64,000 nt of DNA from assembly GCF_900635955.1 (NCBI RefSeq), contig NZ_LR134201.1:3658001-3722000 (forward strand), given 5' to 3'. The position numbers were made by a program, and so were the translations under genes. Each line of letters begins with the position of its first letter. The first letter of the stretch is position 1. The notes under the pieces were generated by a model, which was given only the letters and a program-made list of their open reading frames with translations, ran no database searches and was not told where the DNA came from. This DNA comes from Cedecea lapagei. GTDB taxonomy: Bacteria > Pseudomonadota > Gammaproteobacteria > Enterobacterales > Enterobacteriaceae. This document shows positions 52,431 to 63,976 of the stretch, piece after piece.

Positions 52431-53145
52431 CGGTTTCACGGTACTGCCGCGTCGCCCCTACCGCCGAGCGGATCTGACTTTTCGCCTTACGGCTTTTCAT
52501 CGGGTTCAGCGTCAGCGGCAGCGTGCGTTTTCGCGCCACGATGACGTGCATGCACCCCAGCGCAGGCAGGTGGGTACTCAGTAAACGTCCCCCCTGCTTA
52601 TGCCACGGCAAGACCTGAAAGCTTCGGCGGTACATCACCTCAAAATTCAGCAGTGACAGCCAGTCCAGCTGTCTCATAGGGGTGAACATTCGGCTATTAT
52701 AAGGTGCTCGCTTGCGCAGGAACGGGACGGTTTTTCCCAGGCCAAGCAGGCTGATGGGATTAAAGCTGCTGAGCACTACCCAGCCATCGTCGATCAAAAC
52801 CCGATCGACCTCCCGCAGCAGGCGGTGCGGATCCGGGCACCAGGGCAGCGTATGGGCCAGCAAACAGGCGTCGACCGACTTTGCCGCAAACGGCAAATGC
52901 AGTGGATCGGCATTGACCTGCAGATGATCCCCCTGCATGGCCACATTCACCTGATGCGATATCGCGCAGGCTTCCGTGTTAACTTCCGCGCTGAGATTGC
53001 CGATTTTCAGCAAATGAAAGCCGAACATTTTACCCAGCCAGGGGCGAAGCTGCTCTTCGAGCGCGTCCCGGTAGTACTCTCCCCATCGCAGCTGCGCCCA
53101 ATGATGGGGGGAAGTGAGAATCTCAGGTATCCTTGCCGGTTTCAT
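52384..53145 (-). CDS. yafS: SAM-dependent methyltransferase YafS
   Basis: This 253-residue methyltransferase-like protein matches YafS (FHLLKIGNLSAEVNTEA, DPLHLPFAAKSVDACLLAH, LREVDRVLIDDGW). The substrate is unknown. ATG 53145 (MKPARIPEI) is chosen over one seven codons upstream because it matches E. coli. It is divergent from gloB and its 3' end overlaps rnhA, an arrangement seen in E. coli too. It is about a dozen residues longer than the E. coli protein at the C-terminus. Confidence 0.9.
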   Translation of the reverse strand: MKPARIPEILTSPHHWAQLRWGEYYRDALEEQLRPWLGKMFGFHLLKIGNLSAEVNTEACAISHQVNVAMQGDHLQVNADPLHLPFAAKSVDACLLAHTLPWCPDPHRLLREVDRVLIDDGWVVLSSFNPISLLGLGKTVPFLRKRAPYNSRMFTPMRQLDWLSLLNFEVMYRRSFQVLPWHKQGGRLLSTHLPALGCMHVIVARKRTLPLTLNPMKSRKAKSQIRSAVGATRQYRETVKVPRRPADSPHPHE

Positions 53146-53180
53146 CACTACCTTCTTAATTGCCATAGAGAGGTTGAACT

Positions 53181-53936
53181 ATGAATCTTAACAGTATTCG
53201 TGCTTTCCAGGATAACTACATCTGGGTGCTCAATAATGAGCAGGGAAAATGTGTGATTGTTGACCCCGGTGATGCCGCGCCAGTTCTGAAGGCCATAGAG
53301 GAAAACGGCTGGCAGCCAGAAGCGATTCTGCTTACCCACCATCATGCCGATCATGTAGGCGGAGTCCAGCAGTTGAGGGACCGATATCCAAACATTGAGG
53401 TATATGGCCCGGAGGAAACCCGCCAGAAAGGGGCTACGCAAATCGTGGGCGAAGGTGATAAGTTTAGCCTGCCTGGCCGTGAATACAGCGTGATAGCAAC
53501 ACCTGGTCACACTTTAGGACATATCTCGTTTTTTAGTTTTCCTTATCTATTTTGCGGCGACACAATGTTTTCTGGCGGCTGCGGAAGGCTTTTTGAAGGC
53601 ACTGCGGAACAAATGTTCAACTCATTTCAAAAGCTTAACAAACTCCCCGCTGACACCCTGATTTGTTGCGCACATGAGTACACTGAATCAAATATAAAGT
53701 TCGCCTTAAGTATTTTACCCCATGATGAGCAAATAACGGGATATTATCGAAAAGTTAAGGAGTTACGCGCAAAAAATCAGTCAACCTTGCCGTCGACGCT
53801 GCAAACAGAACGCCAAATAAATGTTTTTTTACGCACTGAAGATCATGTTTTAAAAGAAGAAATCATAAAAGAAACAAACTTGCAACAACCCCATGAGATA
53901 TTCGCCTGGTTAAGGACAAAGAAGGACAGCTTCTGA
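53181..53936 (+). CDS. gloB: Hydroxyacylglutathione hydrolase (glyoxalase II)
   Basis: This 251-residue metallo-beta-lactamase-fold enzyme hydrolyses S-lactoylglutathione to lactate and glutathione, completing methylglyoxal detoxification. The two-metal site is visible in THHHADHVGG (His53, His55, Asp57, His58), GHTLGHISFF, and LFCGDTMFSGGCGR. The C-terminal glutathione-binding part has CAHEYTESN. AGAGAGGTTGAACT precedes the ATG. Divergent from yafS. Confidence 0.95.
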   Translation: MNLNSIRAFQDNYIWVLNNEQGKCVIVDPGDAAPVLKAIEENGWQPEAILLTHHHADHVGGVQQLRDRYPNIEVYGPEETRQKGATQIVGEGDKFSLPGREYSVIATPGHTLGHISFFSFPYLFCGDTMFSGGCGRLFEGTAEQMFNSFQKLNKLPADTLICCAHEYTESNIKFALSILPHDEQITGYYRKVKELRAKNQSTLPSTLQTERQINVFLRTEDHVLKEEIIKETNLQQPHEIFAWLRTKKDSF

Positions 53937-54006
53937 ATATTCTGGTTGTGTTGTCCAAAAGGCGACGGTATCATCGCTCGTCTTTTAAGCAACCATTGAC
54001 ACACAC

Positions 54007-55377
54007 ATGAAGGCAAAAGCGATACTCCTCGCCTCTGTCTTGCTTGTCGGGTGCCAGGCGTCAAAGCATGATGCCAACATTCAACAGCACGCACAGAGTC
54101 TGTCTGCAGCTGGTCAAGGTGAAGCAGGAAAGTACACGGGTCGAGCGACCTCTGCGCGATGGATGGATGATGGAACCTTCCTCGCGCAAGATCAAAACCT
54201 GTGGAACTTCATCGGCAACGAGCTAAAGATGGGGATACCGGAAAACGTCCGGATCCGTGAACAGAAACAGAAGTACCTGAGTAATAAGAGCTATCTCCAC
54301 GATGTAACATTACGGGCAGAGCCGTATATGTACTGGATTGCCGGGCAGGTTAAGAAACGCAACATGCCAATGGAACTAGTACTACTACCCATAGTGGAGA
54401 GCGCTTTTGACCCCCACGCGACGTCTGGCGCAAATGCCGCAGGCATTTGGCAGATTATCCCAAGTACGGGGCGCAATTACGGTCTGAAGCAGACCAAGGC
54501 GTACGATGCACGCCGTGATGTAGTGGCCTCAACCACTGCCGCACTGGATATGATGCAGCGTTTGAACAAGATGTTTGACGGCGACTGGTTGTTGACCGTG
54601 GCAGCATACAACAGCGGCGAAGGCCGTGTGCTGAACGCTATTAAAGCGAACAAATCGCGGGGTAAACCTACCGATTTCTGGTCGCTGGCTTTGCCGCGTG
54701 AAACAAAGATCTACGTACCGAAAATGCTGGCGTTGAGTGACATACTCAAAAACAGTCAGAAGTACGGCGTACGTCTGCCAACAACGGATGAGAGCCGCGC
54801 GCTGGCGCGTGTTGAAGTAAGCAGTCCGGTTGAGTTAACGCAGGTCGCCGAAATGGCGGGCATGTCGTTGACCAATCTGAAGAACTTCAACGCCGGTGTG
54901 AAAAGCTCCACCATTGGAAAAAATCAGCGCTATGTGATGGTGCCGAAAAAGCATGCTGAACAGCTGAAAGCCTCTTTGGCTTCGGGTGAAATCGATGCTT
55001 TACAGCCAACGCTCGTCGCGGATAACCGCCTCAGCGCTGGCGGGAACAAATCTTATAAAGTGCGCTCAGGGGATACCCTGTCGAGCATTGCTTCACGTCT
55101 TGGCGTGAACGCGAAAGATTTGCAGGGCTGGAATAACCTGCGCGGTTCTCGCCTTAAAGTTGGGCAAACGCTCAGCGTGAAAGGCGGTGTTTCGCAGCTG
55201 GCCGATAACAGCAGCATCACCTATCAGGTGCGAAAAGGCGACTCACTGTCGAGTATTGCAAAGCGTCACGGCGTTAACATCAAAGATGTGATGCGCTGGA
55301 ACAGCATTACCGACGATTTGAGACCAGGCGATCGCCTGACGCTGTTTGTCCGCGGGAATACTTCTCCGGATACCTGA
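54007..55377 (+). CDS. mltD: Membrane-bound lytic murein transglycosylase D
   Basis: This 456-residue lipoprotein has the lipobox LLVGC (Cys16) and Gln at +2, so it should go to the outer membrane. The SLT catalytic domain has Glu131 in LLPIVESAFDPHATSG and the AAYNSGEGRV motif. Two LysM domains lie at about 345-390 (YKVRSGDTLSSIASRLGV) and 405-450 (YQVRKGDSLSSIAKRHGV). It cuts glycan strands of peptidoglycan. Order gloB-mltD is conserved, and a terminator follows. Confidence 0.96.
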   Translation: MKAKAILLASVLLVGCQASKHDANIQQHAQSLSAAGQGEAGKYTGRATSARWMDDGTFLAQDQNLWNFIGNELKMGIPENVRIREQKQKYLSNKSYLHDVTLRAEPYMYWIAGQVKKRNMPMELVLLPIVESAFDPHATSGANAAGIWQIIPSTGRNYGLKQTKAYDARRDVVASTTAALDMMQRLNKMFDGDWLLTVAAYNSGEGRVLNAIKANKSRGKPTDFWSLALPRETKIYVPKMLALSDILKNSQKYGVRLPTTDESRALARVEVSSPVELTQVAEMAGMSLTNLKNFNAGVKSSTIGKNQRYVMVPKKHAEQLKASLASGEIDALQPTLVADNRLSAGGNKSYKVRSGDTLSSIASRLGVNAKDLQGWNNLRGSRLKVGQTLSVKGGVSQLADNSSITYQVRKGDSLSSIAKRHGVNIKDVMRWNSITDDLRPGDRLTLFVRGNTSPDT

Positions 55378-55388
55378 TTGTAAAGATC

Positions 55389-55421
55389 AAAAAGGCACCT
55401 TCACGGTGCCTTTTCTTTTTC
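55389..55421 (+). terminator. Terminator between mltD and yafE
   Basis: AAAAAGGCACC-TTCAC-GGTGCCTTTTC with A and T tracts on each side lies between converging genes, so it is bidirectional. Confidence 0.9.
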
Positions 55422-55423
55422 CC

Positions 55424-56191
55424 TTATGCCTTCCTGGCCTCCAGCATAATGATATCGCTGGTGAACGAGCCGTCACGCTGTAATTCAAAGTACTGCTTAA
55501 CCTCGTCTGAGGCGCTTTTCTGGTAAGCGCGGATCGCGTCCGATAACACTATCGGCGTTCTCATTCTGGCAATCCAGCTGGAGAACTCCAGATTCAGCCT
55601 GTCGCATAACACGCTGTGCGTCACCAGGCCCGCATCGTTAAACAGGCTCAGCCACTCGCCGCTGGAATAATTGCGCACGTGTGACGTATCACGCAGAGCC
55701 TCTACCGTTTGCAGCCAGATATCCTTCACCGGATGCCCCGGCGAGGTGACATCCATAAAGACTGCAACGCCACCGGGCTTGAGAACGCGCTTCACTTCAC
55801 GCAGCGCCTGGCCAACATCGTGCCAGTGATGTGCTGAATAACGGCTGATGACCACGTCAAAGGTGCTGTCGTCAAAAGGAAGAGCTTCCGCGTATCCCTG
55901 ACGAGTCGCAATGTTCGCGATCCCACGCGTTGTCGCCGCCTCCGCGACGACTGCCAGCATCTGCTCGGACAAATCATAGGCGACAACTGACTTCACCTTA
56001 GCCGCGGCGATAAAACTTGCGTGCCCTGCTCCGCAGCCCATATCCAGCAGGGTGGCATGCGGAAAATCATTCAGCCGTGCGCTAAGCCGCTCCAGATCTC
56101 GCCCGGAAGCATGAACGGTGCTGCTCAAATAGGCGCTGGCCTGGGAGCCAAACTGCTGGCTAACTTTGTCGTGATGGGATTGCGTTGTCAT
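55424..56191 (-). CDS. yafE: SAM-dependent methyltransferase YafE
   Basis: This 255-residue class I methyltransferase has motif I in LLDMGCGAGHASF, then ISRYSAHHWHDV and VLKPGGVAVFMDV. It is similar to UbiE/BioC-type enzymes, but the substrate is unknown. The codon after the first ATG is another ATG; the second (56191) has AAGGA at better distance and matches E. coli. Unlike the shortened E. coli K-12 annotation this gene looks full length. It lies between mltD and yafD as in E. coli. Confidence 0.9.
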   Translation of the reverse strand: MTTQSHHDKVSQQFGSQASAYLSSTVHASGRDLERLSARLNDFPHATLLDMGCGAGHASFIAAAKVKSVVAYDLSEQMLAVVAEAATTRGIANIATRQGYAEALPFDDSTFDVVISRYSAHHWHDVGQALREVKRVLKPGGVAVFMDVTSPGHPVKDIWLQTVEALRDTSHVRNYSSGEWLSLFNDAGLVTHSVLCDRLNLEFSSWIARMRTPIVLSDAIRAYQKSASDEVKQYFELQRDGSFTSDIIMLEARKA

Positions 56192-56262
56192 CATAATGTC
56201 CTTGCGGTTAAGTGAGAAAAAGGGCAGCGCACAGGTCTGCCCAACGGCAGACCTGACGAACC

Positions 56263-57066
56263 TTATTTCAGCTCAGGCTTGCCGGGACGGAATTCAACTA
56301 GTAGGGGGTTATGATCCGATGCGCGAGTCACCAGCACCGAAGCTTCGGTGACGTTCAGACCACGATAGAAGACGAAATCAAGTGGGCGGCCAAACGCCCG
56401 GCGGCGATGATCGTCGGTAAAGCGTACTTCGCGCAGCGTCATTTCGCGGGCAAAGCGGAATAATGCGTTCATGCGTGGGCGGCTCCAGGCATTGAAATCA
56501 CCGGCCATGATCACCGGCCCATTGTGATGCCCAATCTGGTCGCCTATTGGCCCTAACTGCTTGCTGTAGACATCAACACCGAGGCTGAAATTGACCGCAT
56601 GGATATTAATCACCATCAGCATTCGCCCGTCTGGCAGGGGATAAACGGTCACCAGGGCTGACTTAGACAAACGCAGGATAGGCTCGCGTTCACGCAGCGG
56701 GCAGCAATATACTGGATGAGCAGCGGACAGCGTCATAACGCCTGAAGGGTGCTGAGGTAAGACAAACGCCGGAACCTGGTCGGCAGCCAGATAGTTGGTG
56801 GTCGCAAACCTGACCAGCTCAGGCGTCGTTTGCGCCTCCTGTAAGAGCATCAGATGTGCGTCTTTGCCGAAGGTTTGCAGCACCGAAAGCCAGTCGGCCC
56901 GCTGCTGCTTAAAGATGTTCCACACCAGAACACGGATCGTGTCCTGCCCGGGTAAAGGTTCTCCGGGGGGTAATGCCTGACCAATAGTTGCAAACGAGCC
57001 AGGTGGCAGAATTCGCTCTGCTGGCTGCCCGGCTACGTATCTCATGGCATAGGTATTCTTGTGCAC
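56263..57066 (-). CDS. yafD: Endonuclease/exonuclease/phosphatase family protein YafD
   Basis: This 267-residue protein of the exonuclease III/DNase I-like fold has LVWNIFKQQ near the start, MLLQEAQTTPE (catalytic Glu), MAGDFNAWSRPRM and ASDHNPLLVEF (Asp-His). YafD is conserved in enterics, and its substrate is not firmly known. It follows yafE in reverse order on the same strand and ends 68 bp from it. Confidence 0.92.
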   Translation of the reverse strand: MHKNTYAMRYVAGQPAERILPPGSFATIGQALPPGEPLPGQDTIRVLVWNIFKQQRADWLSVLQTFGKDAHLMLLQEAQTTPELVRFATTNYLAADQVPAFVLPQHPSGVMTLSAAHPVYCCPLREREPILRLSKSALVTVYPLPDGRMLMVINIHAVNFSLGVDVYSKQLGPIGDQIGHHNGPVIMAGDFNAWSRPRMNALFRFAREMTLREVRFTDDHRRRAFGRPLDFVFYRGLNVTEASVLVTRASDHNPLLVEFRPGKPELK

Positions 57067-57211
57067 GTTTGGCTAACGACCTCAGTAACTCAATCTGCCC
57101 GCAATTCGCAGGCTATCTTTCAGTTATAGGGACTTTAGCGCTGACTTTCAACGACCATTACAAACCAATGCAATTCAGGAGCGTAAACAACGACGCTCCT
57201 GAAAGTAGAAT

Positions 57212-58387
57212 TTAGCCCATAGCAACACGTGATTGCTTATCGAGTCTGCCGCTCAAGCCAATTAGCAGCAGCGCAAACACTACAATCACCGCACCAATCC
57301 ACGGCGTTTGCGCCAGGCCGAAGTTCTCCACCGTCTGGCCCCCGATAATAGAGCCCAAAGCAATTCCCACGTTAAATGCCGCAATGTTCAGACCTGAGGC
57401 AACATCAACCGCATTTGGCGTATATTGCTCGGCTTTCTGGACGACGTAGACCTGCAGGCCAGGAACGTTGCCGAAGGCGAAGACGCCCATCACCAGAATG
57501 GTAAGCAGCGCGGCAACGTGCGAGTGTGCGGTGAACTGGAAGACCAGAAGCAGAGCGGCAAGTGCGGCAAAGATAAATTTAAGGGCCGGTACGGCACCGT
57601 GGCGGTCCGCCAGCTTACCGCCCCAGATATTGCCGATAGCCACAGATACGCCGTAGCCCAGCAGGATCCAGCTAACCGCAGAAGGGGAAAAGCCGGCAAG
57701 ATCCTGCATCACCGGCGCGAGGAAGGTGAAAGCGGTAAATACCCCGCCATAACCCAGCGCGGTCACCAGATAGATCAGCACCAGACGCGGATGCGTTAAT
57801 ACCTGCAGCTGCTCTCTAATTCCAGCCAGAGCGCGATTAGGAATATCTTTTGGGATAAGGATCATACTGCTGATTAACGCGATCACGCCAATCGCCGACA
57901 CCGCCAGGAAGGTTTCACGCCAGCCAAAATGCTGCCCGATGAACGTCCCCAGTGGCACACCGGTCACCAACGCTACCGTTAACCCACCGAACATAATGGC
58001 AATGGCCGAAGCGGCTTTCTCTTTTGGAACCAGGCTTGTGGCAATCGTCGATCCAATGGAGAAGAACACGCCGTGTGCCAGACCGGTCAGCAAGCGAGCG
58101 ACAACCAGCGTCTCATAATTTGGCGACAGCCAGGCTATCACATTGCCTACGGTAAACAGCGCCATAAGGCCGATAAGCAGCTGCTTACGCGGCAGTTTAC
58201 CGGTTAAAGCGGTCAGAACAGGTGCGCCAATCGCCACGCCGAGAGCGTAGATAGAAACCAGCAATCCTGCAGAAGGGACAGAGATAGCGAGCTGTTCAGC
58301 GATCGTCGGTACAAGACCGACAATAACGAACTCGGTAGTGCCGATTGCAAAAGCACTGATCGTCAGTGCAAGAAGTGCCAGAGGCAT
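57212..58387 (-). CDS. Major facilitator superfamily transporter (DHA1-type)
   Basis: This 391-residue protein has 12 predicted membrane helices. The loop motif GKLPRKQLLIG between helices 2 and 3 and the start ALLALTISAFAIGTTEFVIVG are typical of drug:H+ antiporter family 1 exporters such as AraJ and YdhP. In E. coli yafC and yafD are neighbours, so this gene is an insertion or lineage-specific gain between them. It is divergent from yafC (104 bp apart), which suggests that the LysR-type YafC controls it. Substrate unknown. Confidence 0.85.
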   Translation of the reverse strand: MPLALLALTISAFAIGTTEFVIVGLVPTIAEQLAISVPSAGLLVSIYALGVAIGAPVLTALTGKLPRKQLLIGLMALFTVGNVIAWLSPNYETLVVARLLTGLAHGVFFSIGSTIATSLVPKEKAASAIAIMFGGLTVALVTGVPLGTFIGQHFGWRETFLAVSAIGVIALISSMILIPKDIPNRALAGIREQLQVLTHPRLVLIYLVTALGYGGVFTAFTFLAPVMQDLAGFSPSAVSWILLGYGVSVAIGNIWGGKLADRHGAVPALKFIFAALAALLLVFQFTAHSHVAALLTILVMGVFAFGNVPGLQVYVVQKAEQYTPNAVDVASGLNIAAFNVGIALGSIIGGQTVENFGLAQTPWIGAVIVVFALLLIGLSGRLDKQSRVAMG

Positions 58388-58491
58388 AATTTACTCCATA
58401 ACAGGTGTCTTTTGATGACACGTAGTATGGCGGGATGCTTAAATAACAAAAATATGTAAAATCTCAATAGAATTTTGCTTGTGGAGCAACA

Positions 58492-59394
58492 ATGAAGGCG
58501 ACCTCGGAAGAACTTGCTATTTTCGTTGCCGTAGTAGAGAGCGGAAGCTTCAGCCGGGCGGCAGAGCAGCTGGGGCAGGCTAACTCAGCGGTGAGCCGAA
58601 CGGTTAAAAAACTGGAGATGAAGCTGGGCGTGAGCCTGCTTAACCGAACAACACGCCAGCTTAGCCTGACGGAAGAAGGTGAGCGCTATTTTAGAAAGGT
58701 GCAGCAAATTTTGCAGGCAATGGCCGCTGCCGAAAATGAAGTCATGGAAAGCAAGCAGACGCCAAGAGGATTACTGCGTATTGATGCCGCCACGCCGGTG
58801 ATGCTGCATCTGCTTATGCCGCTGATAAAACCCTTTCGCGAACGCTACCCGGAAATGACGCTTTCCCTGGTATCGTCGGAAACCTTTATTAATCTTATCG
58901 AGCGCAAAGTTGATGTGGCGATCCGGGTTGGCAATTTAACCGACTCAAGCCTGCGTGCCCGCCCGCTTTTTAGCAGCTATCGTAAGATTATTGCCTCACC
59001 CGAATATTTAGCTGCCCACGGGACGCCAGAGTCCGCGGCCGATCTGGTTAAACATGTCTGCCTTGGTTTTACTGAACCCTCTTCCCTTAATCGCTGGCCG
59101 ATTTCGCAGGCAGATGGGCAGCTTTTTGAGATAGCGCCGGGGTTATCTTCTAATAGCGGAGAGACGCTTAAGCAGCTGTGCCTGACGGGGAACGGCATCG
59201 CCTGCCTGTCGGATTTTATGATTGATAAAGAGATTGAAAGCGGAGAGTTTGTTGAGGTGCTTGCCGATAAGCTTTTGCCGGTCAATATGCCTTTTAGTGC
59301 GGTGTACTACAGCGACCGAGCGGTCAGTACCCGCATCCGCGCCTTTATTGATTTTCTGAGCGATGCGGTAAAACGGCCCCCCGAGGGGCCGTAA
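58492..59394 (+). CDS. yafC: LysR-family transcriptional regulator YafC
   Basis: This 300-residue regulator has an N-terminal LysR winged helix (VVESGSFSRAAEQLGQANSA, VSRTVKKLEMKLGVSLLNRT) and a periplasmic-binding-like effector domain (LRIDAATPVMLHLLMP, VDVAIRVGNLTDSSLRARPL). It matches E. coli YafC, whose ligand and targets are unknown. Here it is divergent from an MFS exporter gene, a likely target. It ends 6 bp from the converging dkgB, with a CCCCGAGGGG hairpin at its very end. Confidence 0.9.
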   Translation: MKATSEELAIFVAVVESGSFSRAAEQLGQANSAVSRTVKKLEMKLGVSLLNRTTRQLSLTEEGERYFRKVQQILQAMAAAENEVMESKQTPRGLLRIDAATPVMLHLLMPLIKPFRERYPEMTLSLVSSETFINLIERKVDVAIRVGNLTDSSLRARPLFSSYRKIIASPEYLAAHGTPESAADLVKHVCLGFTEPSSLNRWPISQADGQLFEIAPGLSSNSGETLKQLCLTGNGIACLSDFMIDKEIESGEFVEVLADKLLPVNMPFSAVYYSDRAVSTRIRAFIDFLSDAVKRPPEGP

Positions 59395-59400
59395 TCAGGC

Positions 59401-60207
59401 TCAGTTATCCCACTTCGGTGCCAGCCCTTCCGGGCTGACCAGACGGTCATTGCATTCCAGTTCGGCAATCGCCGCCATATCTTCTGCATCAAGCTTCAGG
59501 CTTAGCGCCTGCAGATTGCTTTCCAGATTTGCACGTTTGGTGGAAGAAGGGATGACTGCGTAACCCAGAGCCATTGCCCATGCCAGAATCACCTGCGCCG
59601 GGGTGGCCTGATGCTTCAGTGCAATCCGGCCAATGGTTTCATCCGCCAGTGCTTTACCGTACGCCAGCGTCATGTAGGACGTAATATGGATGTTATGCTG
59701 CCTGGCCCACTCAACAACGGTACGGTTTTGCAGGTAAGGGGACAGCTCGATCTGGTTGGTCGCAATGTTTTCAGCGCCAACGGCATCAATAGCCTGCTGC
59801 ATCAACTCAACCGTGAAGTTCGAAATTCCGATCTGACGGGTCAAGCCAGCCTCTTTAGCCGCCAGCAGCGCCTGCATGAACTCAGCAACCGGCACGGCAT
59901 CTTCTGGCGATGGCCAGTGGATCAGGGTCAGATCGACATAATCAGTACGCAGCTTTGCCAGGCTCTCTTTCAGGCTTGGGATCAGTTTGTCTTTGCTCAG
60001 ATTTTCAATCCAGATTTTGGTGGTGATAAACAGCGTTTCCCGTGGAATGCCGCTCTCCTCCAGCGCCTGGCCAACCGCCGCTTCGTTATCATAAATTTGT
60101 GCCGTATCTATCGCGCGGTAGCCCAGCTCCAGTGCTGTTTTAACCGATGCGATAACAACGTCGTCTTTCAGGCGGAAAGTGCCCAGACCGAATGCAGGAA
60201 TTGCCAT
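59401..60207 (-). CDS. dkgB: 2,5-diketo-D-gluconate reductase B (aldo-keto reductase)
   Basis: This 268-residue NADPH-dependent aldo-keto reductase has the catalytic set in YRAIDTAQIYDNEAAVG (Asp, Tyr), FITTKIWIENL (Lys) and LTLIHWPSP (His), and the cofactor region VIPSSTKRANLESN. It reduces 2,5-diketogluconate and also methylglyoxal and other aldehydes. Length matches E. coli DkgB, and the place before the rRNA operon is conserved. Confidence 0.95.
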   Translation of the reverse strand: MAIPAFGLGTFRLKDDVVIASVKTALELGYRAIDTAQIYDNEAAVGQALEESGIPRETLFITTKIWIENLSKDKLIPSLKESLAKLRTDYVDLTLIHWPSPEDAVPVAEFMQALLAAKEAGLTRQIGISNFTVELMQQAIDAVGAENIATNQIELSPYLQNRTVVEWARQHNIHITSYMTLAYGKALADETIGRIALKHQATPAQVILAWAMALGYAVIPSSTKRANLESNLQALSLKLDAEDMAAIAELECNDRLVSPEGLAPKWDN

Positions 60208-60345
60208 TTTTTAACCTCATAATAGGGTGCATGTTTGTATGAGGAAGAGTATGAGGGGAATAGATTTGTTGAAAAAGACGTATAAATGCAGAAGATTTTT
60301 GCTAATTCAGCAATAATGCTGCTTAGATTGATGAATTTTGAATAC

Positions 60346-60377
60346 AAAAAAGCCCTGAGTCTATGACTCAGGGCTTA
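60346..60377 (-). terminator. Terminator of the rRNA operon
   Basis: Stem AAGCCCTGAGTC / GACTCAGGGCTT with a short loop, then a T run on the minus strand, just beyond tRNA-Asp. Confidence 0.92.
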
Positions 60378-60383
60378 AATAAG

Positions 60384-60460
60384 TGGCGGAACGGACGGGA
60401 CTCGAACCCGCGACCCCCTGCGTGACAGGCAGGTATTCTAACCGACTGAACTACCGCTCC
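60384..60460 (-). tRNA. aspU: tRNA-Asp (anticodon GUC), end of the rRNA operon
   Basis: 77 nt with CCA, the same sequence as the gene at 50946. As aspU in E. coli it ends the rrnH operon after 5S rRNA. Confidence 0.95.
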
Positions 60461-60506
60461 ACCGAATTTTTCTACAACCACTGATTTTTACATCAGTTTA
60501 CTGCTT

Positions 60507-60527
60507 AATTTGATGCCTGGCAGTTTA
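60507..60527 (-). repeat. Duplicate of the 5S rRNA 3' end
   Basis: TAATTTGATGCCTGGCAGTT, covering the last bases of 5S and the spacer beyond it, occurs here and again at the true end of 5S (from about 60643). It looks like what remains of a second 5S copy. Confidence 0.55.
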
Positions 60528-60649
60528 TGAATCACCTTGTGATTCACCCTTCGGGCCGTTGCTTCGCAACGTTCAAAAGCTTTCGCTTTTGTCCTACTCT
60601 CTGTCGAGTAGTGACCTGCCTCGAAGGTCAGTGCCATACTTCTAATTTG

Positions 60650-60769
60650 ATGCCTGGCAGTTCCCTACTCTCGCATGGGGAGACCCCACACTACCATCGG
60701 CGCTACGGCGTTTCACTTCTGAGTTCGGCATGGGGTCAGGTGGGACCACCGCGCTACGGCCGCCAGGCA
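60650..60769 (-). rRNA. rrf: 5S ribosomal RNA
   Basis: 120 nt on the minus strand, starting TGCCTGGCGGCCGTAGCGCG and ending CTGCCAGGCAT, the paired ends of enteric 5S rRNA. Confidence 0.96.
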
Positions 60770-60871
60770 AATTCTGTTCGTTGACCGTTATATTTTCATA
60801 TAACCATCAACTTAATCCTGAACTAAGCTGAAAATCGTCTTGCGTCTCTCGCAAAACACCTTCGGTGTTGT

Positions 60872-63780
<2,909 letters not shown>

Positions 63781-63976
63781 TCACAACCCGAAGATGTTTC
63801 ACTTCAGATTATGAAAATTTGAGAGACTCGAACACACCTCTATTCTGTTCTTATTACGGAGAACAGAAACAGTGTGTCGTTTCAATTTTCAGCTTGTTCC
63901 GGATTGTTAAAGAGCAAATACTTCGCAGCACACCGTCACCGGTATACTCTGAAGTATTGAGTCGTGCATGAAATGA
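63781..63976 (-). other. Spacer between tRNA-Ala and 23S rRNA
   Basis: The 196-nt spacer contains the 5' arm of the RNase III processing stem of 23S (TTCTGTTCTTATTACGGAG region). No gene. Confidence 0.75.
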
